A stretch of DNA of 64,000 nt from Monocercomonoides exilis (lineage: Eukaryota > Preaxostyla > Oxymonadida > Polymastigidae). Made by a program: the position numbers and the translations under genes. The stretch lies in the NCBI GenBank assembly GCA_001643675.2, contig LSRY02000014.1:1164001-1228000 (forward strand), given 5' to 3'. Of this stretch, positions 23,795 through 33,592 are shown in pieces. Position 1 is the first letter of the stretch. Each line of letters begins with the position of its first letter. The notes under the pieces are model-generated. The model did not search any database. It worked only from the letters and a program-made list of their open reading frames with translations, and was not told where the DNA came from.

Positions 23795-24880
23795 CATTCA
23801 TCAGAATAATAAGAAGCAACTTCAACGTCATCAATACCATATGAATCTTCTTCTTTATCATCATCACGCGGTCCATGCAGGATATCATCAGTATCAGGAA
23901 TTTCTTCATTTTCAGAAAAATTAATTTCTTCATCTGCAATAATGGGCTTTTTCTTCGAAAATAAAATGTTTCAATTTTTTTTAAAATATCAGCAAAACTT
24001 GGTTTAAGATTTTTTTGAACAAGTTACATGGATAAACAATCTGCAATGAATGTTTTTCTTTCTCCATGGTTTGGAAAAAACGCTCTTAAATGACTCCACA
24101 ACACTTCAACGGTATTGGCACATGCACCTGTTTCTGGATCTTTGAAGTTCCTTTTATGACAGACTGCAATATGTTCATTACCTATATCTTTCAGGCAATA
24201 ATAGCTTTTCCATTCATCATTAATTATTATTATGACTGGGAATATCTTTTCTTGAATAATATGGATCAATGTTTCCTTTTTCCTGTCAGGCACGATAATA
24301 ACCAAATATGTTCCAGCTCCTCCTCCTTCCTTCCTCTCAACTCCTCTGAAAATCCACATCAAATCCTTCTTTCTTCCTCTTCCATATTTCCTTTTCCTCC
24401 AAACAGCCTCATCAATTTCGACGTATTTTCCCTGTCCTCCAAATTTTAACATCATTTCATTTCATATTTGTGTGTGTAAATAACTCGAACAACGCTTTTC
24501 CACAAACCTCTTGTTGGTTAAGAAACTTCTGTCAGTATATGAATTTGTTTTAATCCAATTCCAATCAAATATTACAATAGAATCTGCAAAACAATATTTC
24601 TCAGATGTTTCATATTGGAAAACACAGAATTTTTATATATTGAGGTTTTTTTCTGCAAGTTTGACACAAAAGAAATTTGAATCCTTCTGTTTCCTCCCTG
24701 ATTCTCCTTTTGCTTCTGCATTTATGGCAATCCTTGGAAGCGAACTCTTGAAAACGTTTGAAAAACCAATTCCACGTTTCTTCTTTATCATGGAAGATCG
24801 TATTCAATCGAAATACTGTTTGACTTTTTTAATCCTCTTCAGTTCTTGCCATAAAACTCTTTTGATCATGAACTATGTAT
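23795..24880 (-). CDS. Merlin/ISXO2-type DDE transposase (probably decayed or intron-split)
   Basis: The core frame 24455-24024 (143 codons) has the ISXO2-like layout: YVEIDEAVWRKRKYGRGRKK (first Asp), WIFRGVERKEGG, a central IIIINDEWKSYYCL (second Asp), then CHKRNFKDPETGACANTVEVLWSHL (VNHS-equivalent, TGAxxNxxE with the final Glu). Upstream on the same strand, 24807-24640 encodes a CHKC...CQTC zinc-ribbon-like segment, the usual N-terminal part of this family. Downstream, 23940-23795 encodes an acidic tail (NFSENEEIPDTDD). The pieces are in different frames, one gap fitting a ~40-bp intron ending TTTGCAG near 24600. I could not define a clean exon set or terminal repeats, so the limits are approximate and activity is uncertain. 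Confidence 0.7.
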
Positions 24881-25941
24881 TAGAATTTTAATGACTTTTC
24901 CATGTTTTTTTAACCTTCTTTGAAAAGACTTTCCGATTGCTGGAAATTTTCAAATCGAATCAATATATAATGCAAATGACTTTCACAATTTTATTGTGCA
25001 AAATTGGGAGTTCCGATATACTTTCATTTTACCGTTTTTTATATCAAAGCAATGTCATTTTTCACAGGTTTCTATAAAAAGTTCTTTTCACAGAACAAGA
25101 AACATTAAAAATTTCAAAAAAATATATATATATACAATAGGATAAAAATAGAAGAAACCATGCAATGAAATTCACATTATAAATAGGAATCATCACGGAA
25201 GATTATTTCCAAAGTTCGCCACGACTTCAGTCTATCGCTTTGTGTTCACAATCAGCGTTTCATAATAACAACAATTTTCAAACGCTTCTTATTCAACTCA
25301 TTTTTTTTCTTTTCAAAAAATAAACATAAAATACTATCATGATTACGGCATTTTTTCGAAAAATCTCATAAAAATTAATATCTTTCAAAATAGTGCGAGA
25401 ATTAAATATATGCACAATTTTACAGATGAAAATTTTGTGAAGCGAGGCATATTTTGTCTAAAATGATAAAAGCAATTACAAATACATCTATTATGGAAAA
25501 TTTAATAATATCAAATATACAAAGCAGAAAGTATTTTAAGTGAATGAAAAGAGAGAGCAACAAAAAGAACTCTTAAAGAACCAATACTAATACAGTTTAC
25601 GACAATCTTGTTAAAACCAGAATTACAAATAAGAAATTAGAAGACATTTACGTTAAAGATTCAAAGAAGATTGCATTAAAAATGTATGCAAAGAGAATAA
25701 GAACAAAAATGCATAGAAATGACTTTAAAAATATTAATCGCTCTAAACAAAAAATTTTTTTCTTAAAATTATATCCTCTAAAAAAATTGCTTAAAAATGA
25801 AAAATTTCTTTACGCAACTGCAACTTCCGAGTGAGCGTATGCTGATGATCCTGGAAGTGGTCTTTCAGTCTGTTGAATGCAACCAAACATTAAAAAATAA
25901 AATGAAATCGATAAAAAATTCAAAAAAAATTCAAAAATCAT
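24881..25941. other. AT-rich intergenic sequence
   Basis: No supported gene or RNA. It separates the transposase region from the 3' end of the tetraspanin-like gene. Confidence 0.5.
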
Positions 25942-27330
25942 TCAAAAGAAATTTGATGAGCATGCCTTTTTTTCTTCACCAAGATTGACCAAGAACACGG
26001 TTGCCATGTAGAGAATTACAAATATTGATACCGCAGCTAATAAAGAAGAATGAAATTAACAATATTGAAGTTGAATAAAAAAAAACATCAATTATTTATA
26101 ATAAAAAATTTCAGTCAAGTTGATTATAAAAGTGAATGAACATTAAATAATTGCAAAGACTAATATGCAAACCGATTGTGGCGCACCACCCTTGCACTCT
26201 TGATTTTCTCAGTGTGATGAGATCGTCAACCTCAACCGCTTGCATGCACTCGTCTTGATTCTTGGCATCGTGGCACATTCTATCTTTCAGAGAGGTCAGC
26301 TCTTTCAGGCAAGTCTTTGTGTCACTTTCGCAGAAATTTCCCATTTGCTTCTGTGAGGCCTTATTCATCGAGATGGCAAGGAAAAACAGAATTGCGAACA
26401 AGACCATCATAACAGCTCCCACGATTTTGGCAATTGGAACAAGTTTCTTCATTATTCGGTGTAATAATCCTACAAAGACGAGGCAAATACCAATAACCAT
26501 CAGCGCAACTCCAAAAATAATATAAAAAGTTGTTAAAGCTGCTGGCTTTAGATTTTTACCATCTATCTTTTGCTTGTACGGATTTATATACTTTGTTGAA
26601 ATGGCAATCATAATTCCCGTAAGCAGCATCCATCCACCAAGTCCAAAAATCCAATACTTTGATTAATAAACATAAAAATTAACCAAACATAACAAATTAA
26701 TAAACAGATAAATGCATAAAATAAGAAAACAAACTCTTCGAGAAAAACTAAAGGACATGTGAATAGTAAAGACTAAAAGATATATAGCTGTTAATATTAC
26801 AGATAGCACGCACATAACTGCTACGAGGCTCATCATTTTTTTAGCAGTTGCAAGTAATTTTAAGGGATTTTTTATTGTTGCATCATTACAACCAGGGAAG
26901 CTTTTTTTAAAATCATTTGTTGACAACAAAATTGTTGAATCCACTGTTGGCACAAGCCCCCAAGATAAGCATGCAAGTATAGAGAAACTTCCGATAATAC
27001 CAAGATATCCAATAAACGTAATAACCATATATATTAATGAACCTCTCTTTGTAACTGGATGATAACCAGCTCCAATAATTCCGAAAACTCCGCAAGCAAG
27101 GCCAAAGCAAGTCAACAATAACATCATCACTCCAATTAGAAAATATCCACGTATTGATGCTAATGCAACAATAGACACCACAAACATGGCAAAATACCAT
27201 ATCGTCATAAATACAGCTAAAATACGCAAAACTAAACGCAATTTCGAATTTGCTAAGATTTAAATATATAAGAATGACACAATAAATCGATAACTTTGAA
27301 AAACTCCAATAATCACAAACTTGCAGCCAT
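25942..27330 (-). CDS. Eight-helix, tandem tetraspanin-like membrane protein
   Basis: Four exons: 27330-27321, 27252-26735, 26656-26173 and 26036-25942. Donors are GTTTGT, GTTTGT and GTTTGC, and all phases agree, giving 368 residues starting MAATNSKLRL. The first exon is only 10 nt. Exon 2 encodes four hydrophobic helices with a loop bearing the single-Cys segment FPGCND before the fourth. Exons 3 and 4 encode four more (YWIFGLGGWMLLTGIMIAI; ALTTFYIIFGVALMVIGICL; IAKIVGAVMMVLFAILFFL; AAVSIFVILYMATVFLV) with a larger loop containing Cys residues between the seventh and eighth. Each half has the spacing of a tetraspanin (short first loop, large second loop), but I see no canonical CCG. Presumed plasma or endomembrane organiser; the family is a resemblance, not proven. 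Confidence 0.65.
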
Positions 27331-27651
27331 TTATTTTCAATTGATCCAATACCCTTTTGTTAATCAAATAAAAATTTCAAATGGGAATATATTTATTGAT
27401 TACAAAATTGTATTCAACTTTTCATTTTTGAATCTTTTTCGTTATTAAATAATTTTTAATATATACAGATTGACTAAGATTGAGAGACTAATAGAGATGC
27501 GAAAGCAGAAAAAGTTTGGTACAAAAATTTCTAATCATTTAAAAAAATTTATTTGTTTCCTTTTTCAAATCTGAAAAATACACATAAATAGAACTAATAA
27601 CCTATTTAAACACAACAAAGACATAGGCACAAAAACTCAATAATTACAAAT
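27331..27651. other. Intergenic AT-rich spacer
   Basis: Short spacer between the tetraspanin-like gene's start and the 3' end of the Ser-rich gene, both on the minus strand; no gene seen. Confidence 0.5.
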
Positions 27652-30600
27652 TCATAATGCTTCATGAAAAGTATCAAAACATTGTTTCTGAGGGGATGAC
27701 AAATCATGGAAGTTTGGATCATTGTCAATGCATCGATCATTTGAAAATAAAACAAACGAAGAATTTTCGATTTTTGATGGCAAACAAGTTGTTTCTTGAA
27801 CAGATGAAACAGAAGACGAGTTACAATTAAAATCCGTTTTGCTCTCGCTGTGAAAAGGATTAGCAGAAACATCAGCGGGTGAACAAGACAACAACGACGC
27901 ATCTTTTGCACACGAAGAATTCGACAGCCCAGAGTCAGAAAGCGATGAAGAAGCATTCGATGCATTTGAAGCATTCGACGCAGCGTCAATCAAAACGCCC
28001 TGGATCGGCAAATCCTTCGTGGCAGAAGCAGACGATGGAGAAGAAGAAGAAGAAGGAGAAGGAGAAGAAGTTGATGATGAAGAGTTAGTTTCTTGCTCAG
28101 AACTCAATAGAACTTTTGAGGCAATCAGAGAAGAAGAAGAAGAAGAGCCAGACTGAGCAATTGAAGAATGAGGCGTATGAGGCGATGTGCAAGTAGAGCT
28201 GTCTTCATTTATCATCTGGCTGCCAAGTGCTCTCGAAGCCAGAGAATCAACATTGCACTGCCCTGACCGCAGTGAAGCGACTGCCCCATCTGCAGCAAAA
28301 GCAGTATTAGAAGCAAAAGCATCAAAAGCAGCAGCTCTTCTCATTGTCCCTGCAGCAGTATTAGAAGCATCAGCAGCAGAAGCAGCAGAAGCAGCATCAG
28401 CAGCCAAGTTGCACCCAGTCAGCTGCGGGTCAAATGAACTCAATGAATCCAATGCACCAAAAGTGTTTGATGTACTTGATGTTCCCAATGTGATCAATGT
28501 GATCAATGTACCTGACGTCTTCGAAGGATGTTCAGACGCATTCGATGCGAAAGAGACGTCCAGATCAGACGGATTCGCATCGGAAGCTTGCTGTTGCTCG
28601 TCTGAAGCACTGTCAACTCTGTCATTCCTATCAAATCTATCAGCCGATTCAACATTGTCAATGTTATCAGCATTGCCAACAGAATCTGTCTGCTCAATGC
28701 GATCATCGCAATCGCTCGAAGAAGCGCTGCCGCGCGGGGTGAAAGGGACAGAGTCAGGCAGCCAGGAAGGGCGGCGGAGCGGAGTGCGGGCGGAGTTTGG
28801 CGTGCAGAGGGACGAAGAGATAGAGCGGGCAGAGAACAGAGAGTTGGAGAGAGAAGAAAGAGGAGACAGAGAAGAAGAAGAAAGAGGCGAGGTTGGAGAA
28901 GAAGGAAAGGGAGATGTGTTGTTTGAAGCAGCAGTCATTGAAAGACGCCGGCGGTGTGAAGAGGCAGACGAAGCGGCTGAGCGAGAAGCAGCTGGGTTGG
29001 TAGCAGAAAGGGTTGATACAGACGATGGAGTAGACACAGAATGCATTGATTTCACAGATTGAACAGAAGGAGGGGAAAGCAATGAATGTGCTGGTGAGCG
29101 GGAGGGTGCGTGTGAAGGAAAGTGAAAGGCGGAACCAGCTTGAGAAGACAAACCATTGCGAGATGAAGGAGAAAATGAAGAAGAAGAAGAAGAAGAAGAA
29201 GAAGAACGACCGTGTCTGGAAGCAGATTGAGGTCTTGTTTTGACGCGTGCAGAGTTCTGAGAAGGCGATTTCAAAGGAGACGGAAGCTGTGAAGATTGAG
29301 AAGACTGAAAAGAATGAGAAGATTGAGTAGAGGATGTCTTGGGAGATGCAGTGGCTATTCGGAGAGGAGATCGATGGGTGTGCTGCCCGCCATTTGGGAT
29401 GGTCTTTTGAGAATTGAAGAGGTCAGAATGCTTTTGAGAAGGTGAATAATCACAATGAGAGATGGAAGAAGAAGAAGAAGAAGAAGAAGAAGAAGAAAAA
29501 GAAGAAGAAGAAGAAGAAGAAGAAAAAAAAGAGAACCGACGCTCAAGCGATACAGGCGAAAAAGGTGTGCGTGGAGAAGGGATGGACGAGGCAGTCAGAG
29601 AATAGCGATGTGTTCTGGCTCTCAGAGACATCGGAGAAGTCGCTGCTTTTGGCTTTGGCAGGCTGCGGGGCGACGACAAAGCAGAATAAGACAATGATGG
29701 ATGGTGTTTTGGATGGGATTTCCGGGGAACAGGACGCTCAGGTGAGCTTTTGCTGATGGAAGTGGGAATAACAATGGAGAGGCCGTGAGATGAACGAGAG
29801 GAGCGAGAGGAGCGAGAGGATGAACGATGCGATGTGGGTGTGGAAGGACGCGCAAATGGTGAGGTGGATGAGGATGAGGATGAGGAAGAGGAAGAGGAAG
29901 AAGAAGAAGAAAAAGATGATGATGATGATGACGATGATGAAAGAGAAAAGGGAGTAGAGGAATGAGATGACTTAGACCCAGACAATGAAGTGGATGAACG
30001 TGAACGTGAATGTGATGTTGATGTTGAGGTTGATGTTGAGGTTAATGTTAATGTTGATGCTTGTGATGTGTTTGCAGGTGATGGCGAAGGAGAAGAAGGA
30101 GAAGAAGGGCGCAAGCGCCGCTGCGACAGCTTCGGCGATGCAGAAAACGAACGAGAACGGACAACAGGTGCAGATGCTGTTGATGAAATAGACGAGCGGC
30201 GGTTGTGAACAGGAAGGAAAGGTCTTGATTGGTGCTGAGATGTTCTTTGCGTCAGTGTGCTTTGAGAAGAATATGCAGGAAGAGAAGAAGTGTCTTGGGG
30301 GTTGGATTTTTGTTTTGAATGGTGTTTTGGTGATGGGGTTAATGAAGAAGAAGAAGAAGATGATGATGATGACGGAGGTGATAATGATGATGTTGTTAAC
30401 GATGATGATGGAGGTGGTGAAGAATAACAACAAAAAGAATGCTCAGAGCGAAGCACAGGCGACGACGATGAACTGGAACGGCAAGTCGGAGAAAGCGGAT
30501 TGGAAGAAGGGTGGTTAGGTGATGAGTCCTGAAAGGAATGACGAGGGAAAAGCGGAGACTGAGAAGAAAGAGAACCAGAACGGGGAGACTTGGGAGGAAG

Positions 30601-31437
30601 TGAAGCGCGTGAATTGAAACGTTGAAGTGAAGCTGGTGAAGGAGAAAAAATGGAATGACTAGGAGAGTTTGGGGTGTGTGGTGAGCTGGGAGCGTTAGGA
30701 CTGTGATAAAATATATTATATGCAGCATTTCCCCTGGGGGATTCTGGTCTACTTGAGGAGGCTTTTGAACAACTTGAGGGGGAGCATAATGATTGTTGAA
30801 TGAATGCATGAGACGAACGGGGACTTTTTGAAGGAGAAAGATTGGACTTGAACTTTTTCTTTTCCTTACATTCAGAAAGAACTTCTGAATTTTCTTGATT
30901 GCCCTGTTCTTTTGTTTGCGTTTCGAATTCATGTGGAAGGTGAATTGGAAGAATTAACGGATCTTCAATTGCAAGGGTGCGAGGAACATCCCATCTAATA
31001 AACTCTGAATTTTTCATGACATTCGACTCTTTTGGAAGAGATTTTGATAGTGAGTATTGTTGTTCTTCTGTTAATGCTTGCTCAATTTCCAAAAATGAAT
31101 CTGAATCAAGTATTTCTTGTGATTGTTTTTGCTCATCTTTAGGAAAATCTTCCAGAAGCGAGACTTTTGGATCAGATTTTGGAGAGTAAATAGCTTCAGA
31201 TGCAATTGAAAGGAAAAAATTAGTTGCACGATGTGCTGATATATGAGGAGAAATAGATCTTGGTAAATGAGAATCATTTTCTCTTTTGGAAGAAAATTGA
31301 CTTATTTTTTGATCATATGGTTGTATGCATTTCTTGCTATTTTTATCCAATTCGTTTTGCAATGAAGATTCAAGAACAATAACAGAGTCCGAGTGACGTT
31401 TTGTTAATGAATAACTACGTAGTTTCTGCTGACTCAT
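27652..31437 (-). CDS. Serine-rich, largely disordered protein of unknown function
   Basis: A single uninterrupted frame of 1261 codons starting ATG AGT CAG CAG at 31437. After a charged N-terminus (about 200 residues) the protein is dominated by Ser/Pro/Thr with repeated S-P-x and R-S-S dipeptides, long poly-Ser blocks and a later Ala/Asp/Asn-rich part. Many SP and RxxS sites suggest heavy phosphorylation (inference). No fold, signal peptide or membrane segment is seen. The absence of stops over 3.8 kb and the sensible start support a real gene, although the repeated purine codons also keep other frames open. It is divergently arranged with ATG8, with 186 bp between starts. Confidence 0.6.
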   Translation of the reverse strand: MSQQKLRSYSLTKRHSDSVIVLESSLQNELDKNSKKCIQPYDQKISQFSSKRENDSHLPRSISPHISAHRATNFFLSIASEAIYSPKSDPKVSLLEDFPKDEQKQSQEILDSDSFLEIEQALTEEQQYSLSKSLPKESNVMKNSEFIRWDVPRTLAIEDPLILPIHLPHEFETQTKEQGNQENSEVLSECKEKKKFKSNLSPSKSPRSSHAFIQQSLCSPSSCSKASSSRPESPRGNAAYNIFYHSPNAPSSPHTPNSPSHSIFSPSPASLQRFNSRASLPPKSPRSGSLSSQSPLFPRHSFQDSSPNHPSSNPLSPTCRSSSSSSPVLRSEHSFCCYSSPPPSSSLTTSSLSPPSSSSSSSSSSLTPSPKHHSKQKSNPQDTSSLPAYSSQSTLTQRTSQHQSRPFLPVHNRRSSISSTASAPVVRSRSFSASPKLSQRRLRPSSPSSPSPSPANTSQASTLTLTSTSTSTSTSHSRSRSSTSLSGSKSSHSSTPFSLSSSSSSSSSFSSSSSSSSSSSSSSSTSPFARPSTPTSHRSSSRSSRSSRSSHGLSIVIPTSISKSSPERPVPRKSHPKHHPSLSYSALSSPRSLPKPKAATSPMSLRARTHRYSLTASSIPSPRTPFSPVSLERRFSFFSSSSSSSSFSSSSSSSSSSSISHCDYSPSQKHSDLFNSQKTIPNGGQHTHRSPLRIATASPKTSSTQSSHSFQSSQSSQLPSPLKSPSQNSARVKTRPQSASRHGRSSSSSSSSSSFSPSSRNGLSSQAGSAFHFPSHAPSRSPAHSLLSPPSVQSVKSMHSVSTPSSVSTLSATNPAASRSAASSASSHRRRLSMTAASNNTSPFPSSPTSPLSSSSLSPLSSLSNSLFSARSISSSLCTPNSARTPLRRPSWLPDSVPFTPRGSASSSDCDDRIEQTDSVGNADNIDNVESADRFDRNDRVDSASDEQQQASDANPSDLDVSFASNASEHPSKTSGTLITLITLGTSSTSNTFGALDSLSSFDPQLTGCNLAADAASAASAADASNTAAGTMRRAAAFDAFASNTAFAADGAVASLRSGQCNVDSLASRALGSQMINEDSSTCTSPHTPHSSIAQSGSSSSSSLIASKVLLSSEQETNSSSSTSSPSPSSSSSPSSASATKDLPIQGVLIDAASNASNASNASSSLSDSGLSNSSCAKDASLLSCSPADVSANPFHSESKTDFNCNSSSVSSVQETTCLPSKIENSSFVLFSNDRCIDNDPNFHDLSSPQKQCFDTFHEAL

Positions 31438-31623
31438 AACGCGGAGAGCCCTTTCAAATATGTATCGTCAGCTCTATGTATTTCAAATAGACTTCCGTAT
31501 ACTCGTTAATTACTTGAATTAACGTTGTTACAAAAAATCAAATATTTTGATTATACAGATAGTGGGCAAAAGAAATTCGTGGTGAGGTATGGTTAAAGAT
31601 CAACAACAGAAGGAATCTCTTTT

Positions 31624-32287
31624 ATGTCTTCAAGACCAGTGAAATTTAAGGAACGGTTTCCCTTTGACGTTCGAAAACAACAATCAGAGAAACTTTTGTT
31701 TGCAAAGAAAAGCTTATTATCTTTTAATAACTTTTTTTTTAAAGACGAGAACATCCAGAAAGAATTCCAGTAATAGTTGAAAAATATGAGAAAAGTGATT
31801 GTCCAGGTTTGCATTCAAATATTTTAAATTTGCTTTTTTTATAATTGAATTCAACGTTTCGTATTTTATGAAATTCTTTAGATATTGACAAAAAGAAGTG
31901 TGCTTCAGACCGTTAATGAAATAATTAGATATTTTTAACTTTGCAATTATGTTGTACGTTACACATTTATTCTATAAGGTTTTTGGTTCAAAAAGAGATG
32001 AAGATGGCACAGTTCATTTGTGTTATTCGAAGAAGAATTGCAGTTTGTAATTACAACTTCACGCAAAATTCTTGAGAAATCAAATAAAAATTTTCATTTT
32101 CATTTATTAATGTTTTTATTTATAGCTTCAAGAGAATCAATCACTTTTCCTTTTTGTTGACAACAAACCTCCTTCAATGGCTGCAACTTTGGCATCCATC
32201 TATGATAAATTTAGAAAGAAGCATAAAAAGGACGATGATGGTTTCCTTTATGTTGTCTATGCAGATCAGGAAACTTTTGGTCAGTAA
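31624..32287 (+). CDS. ATG8: Autophagy ubiquitin-like protein Atg8 (LC3/GABARAP family)
   Basis: Five exons: 31624-31697, 31745-31806, 31882-31897 (16 nt), 31979-32042 and 32126-32287. Donors are GTTTGC, GTTTGC, GTGTGC and GTTTGT; all phases agree and give 125 residues. Family landmarks are in order: KFKERFPFDVR, HPERIPVIVEKYEKSD, DIDKKKFLV, FICVIRRRIAL, SLFLFVDNKPP, then DGFLYVVYADQETFG. The protein ends with that conserved glycine plus one Gln, so cleavage by Atg4 would remove a single residue before conjugation to phosphatidylethanolamine on the phagophore. A KFRKKHKK basic insert lies before the last strand. It converges with CHMP1. Confidence 0.95.
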
Positions 32288-32631
32288 TTATTCTGTAACA
32301 GCCTTTCATACACAATTCTTCTGTTACGTCTAATTTTTCATCTTTCATAAATGTTTTCCGCCTTTTTGTTTTATAATTCAAACTTCGCTATTTTCTCATT
32401 AAATTTATTTTGTAATTTCCACTTTAATCGGTAAAATTTCTTCATTGATGTTAAAGCGAAAGTTCAACGAATATTTTTCATTAAAAAGACGTTTTTGAAC
32501 GAGGCGAATCAAGTTCCAATCTAAATTACACAAACTACAAATATTTAAATTCATTTCCCCAAAACTCTTTCAAAATTATAGAATTAAGTTGAAAACAAAA
32601 CTGCTAATGAATAATATTGAAACAAAAATCT

Positions 32632-33432
32632 TTAACTTCCTCCGGAAAGAAGCCTTTGGAGGCGTGCATCTACATCGTCAACGTCTGCAGCTGGTGCTGC
32701 ACTTGAGGTTGCTTCTGAAACAGGTGCAGTGTCAGCTTTGAAGCGTTCAAATTCTCCATCCAAAGACAGTTGGTGCTCAGCTGCAACTTGGGAAATTAGC
32801 TGGCTAACGTCAGCCTTAATGAAATTTTAAATAATAAAATTTAGCGAGTTTTCACAGGAAACAGCATAAGTAAAAACATTGACATACAGATTCAATTTGC
32901 TCATCGGTTGTTGCGTCCATTTGTTTCATAACAACCTTTAAAACAAAATAACTCACATAAACATAAATAAACAATGAATGTGCAAACTTCAGACGTAACA
33001 TCCATATGATCCATCTGCTGTTGAAATTGTGCCATGACCTGATTAATCTATTAACAAAAATCAAGAGTAAAACTCAAAATAAATCAAAAAATATTCCACC
33101 TTTTTCATATCCATAGAATCCATTGCAGAAGATAATCCTTTTGTAATTCCGCTTAATGTAGAAACCATTGCCATCATTCCAGTTTGCATTGACAGTCGAG
33201 AACAAAGACCATCAATTCGAGAAGAATACTTCATAAATGTCTGCGCGCAATTATGCTCACGAATTGCATTTTCTGCGTAGATTCGAGCGCCTTCTGCATT
33301 ATTAGTTTCTATTGCCTTTTTTATTTTGATTTTTGCATCTTTGCTTCTTTTTTCAGCCTTTTTAGAGGCTCGGATGAATTGCTTGCTGGTGAGTCTCATA
33401 TTAAACAACAAATCATTTAACTTTGTGGACAT
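32632..33432 (-). CDS. CHMP1: ESCRT-III subunit CHMP1 / Vps46 (Did2)
   Basis: Four exons: 33432-33100, 33047-32988, 32935-32888 and 32814-32632, all in phase 0, giving 207 residues (family about 190-200). The N-terminal half follows CHMP1 closely: LLFNMRLTSKQFIRASKKAEK, IETNNAEGARIYAENAIREHN, AMDSMDMKKV. A region with MDVTSE and TTDEQIES follows. The C-terminus DDVDARLQRLLSGG is an acidic/Leu-rich MIM1 that would bind the MIT domain of Vps4. Role by family: late ESCRT-III filament remodelling at endosomes and in cytokinesis. Donors are GTGGAA, GTTTGC and GTATGT. It shares a 160-bp divergent spacer with the gene at 33593. Confidence 0.93.
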
Positions 33433-33592
33433 TTCCCTGTATTAGTGTCTTTCAGGTTTATTTGAAACCCAATAAAAAAGTTATTTCAAAGAAGATTAAG
33501 GTTGGGAGACCCTTCATTTTTTGTTATTATCAATATGTTATTTTGTTTCAAGGTCTATAAAGATTTAAAGTAGAAATTACTCATATTTTCAC

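Noticed and set aside
25400-25700. Possible tRNA or small RNA in AT-rich spacer
   Set aside because: I could not fold a credible cloverleaf or find box A/B sequences by eye; tRNAscan-SE and Rfam searches would decide.
28187-29062. 291-codon antisense frame in the Ser-rich gene
   Set aside because: Ala/Glu-rich complement of Ser/Leu codons with no start context, domain or intron evidence.
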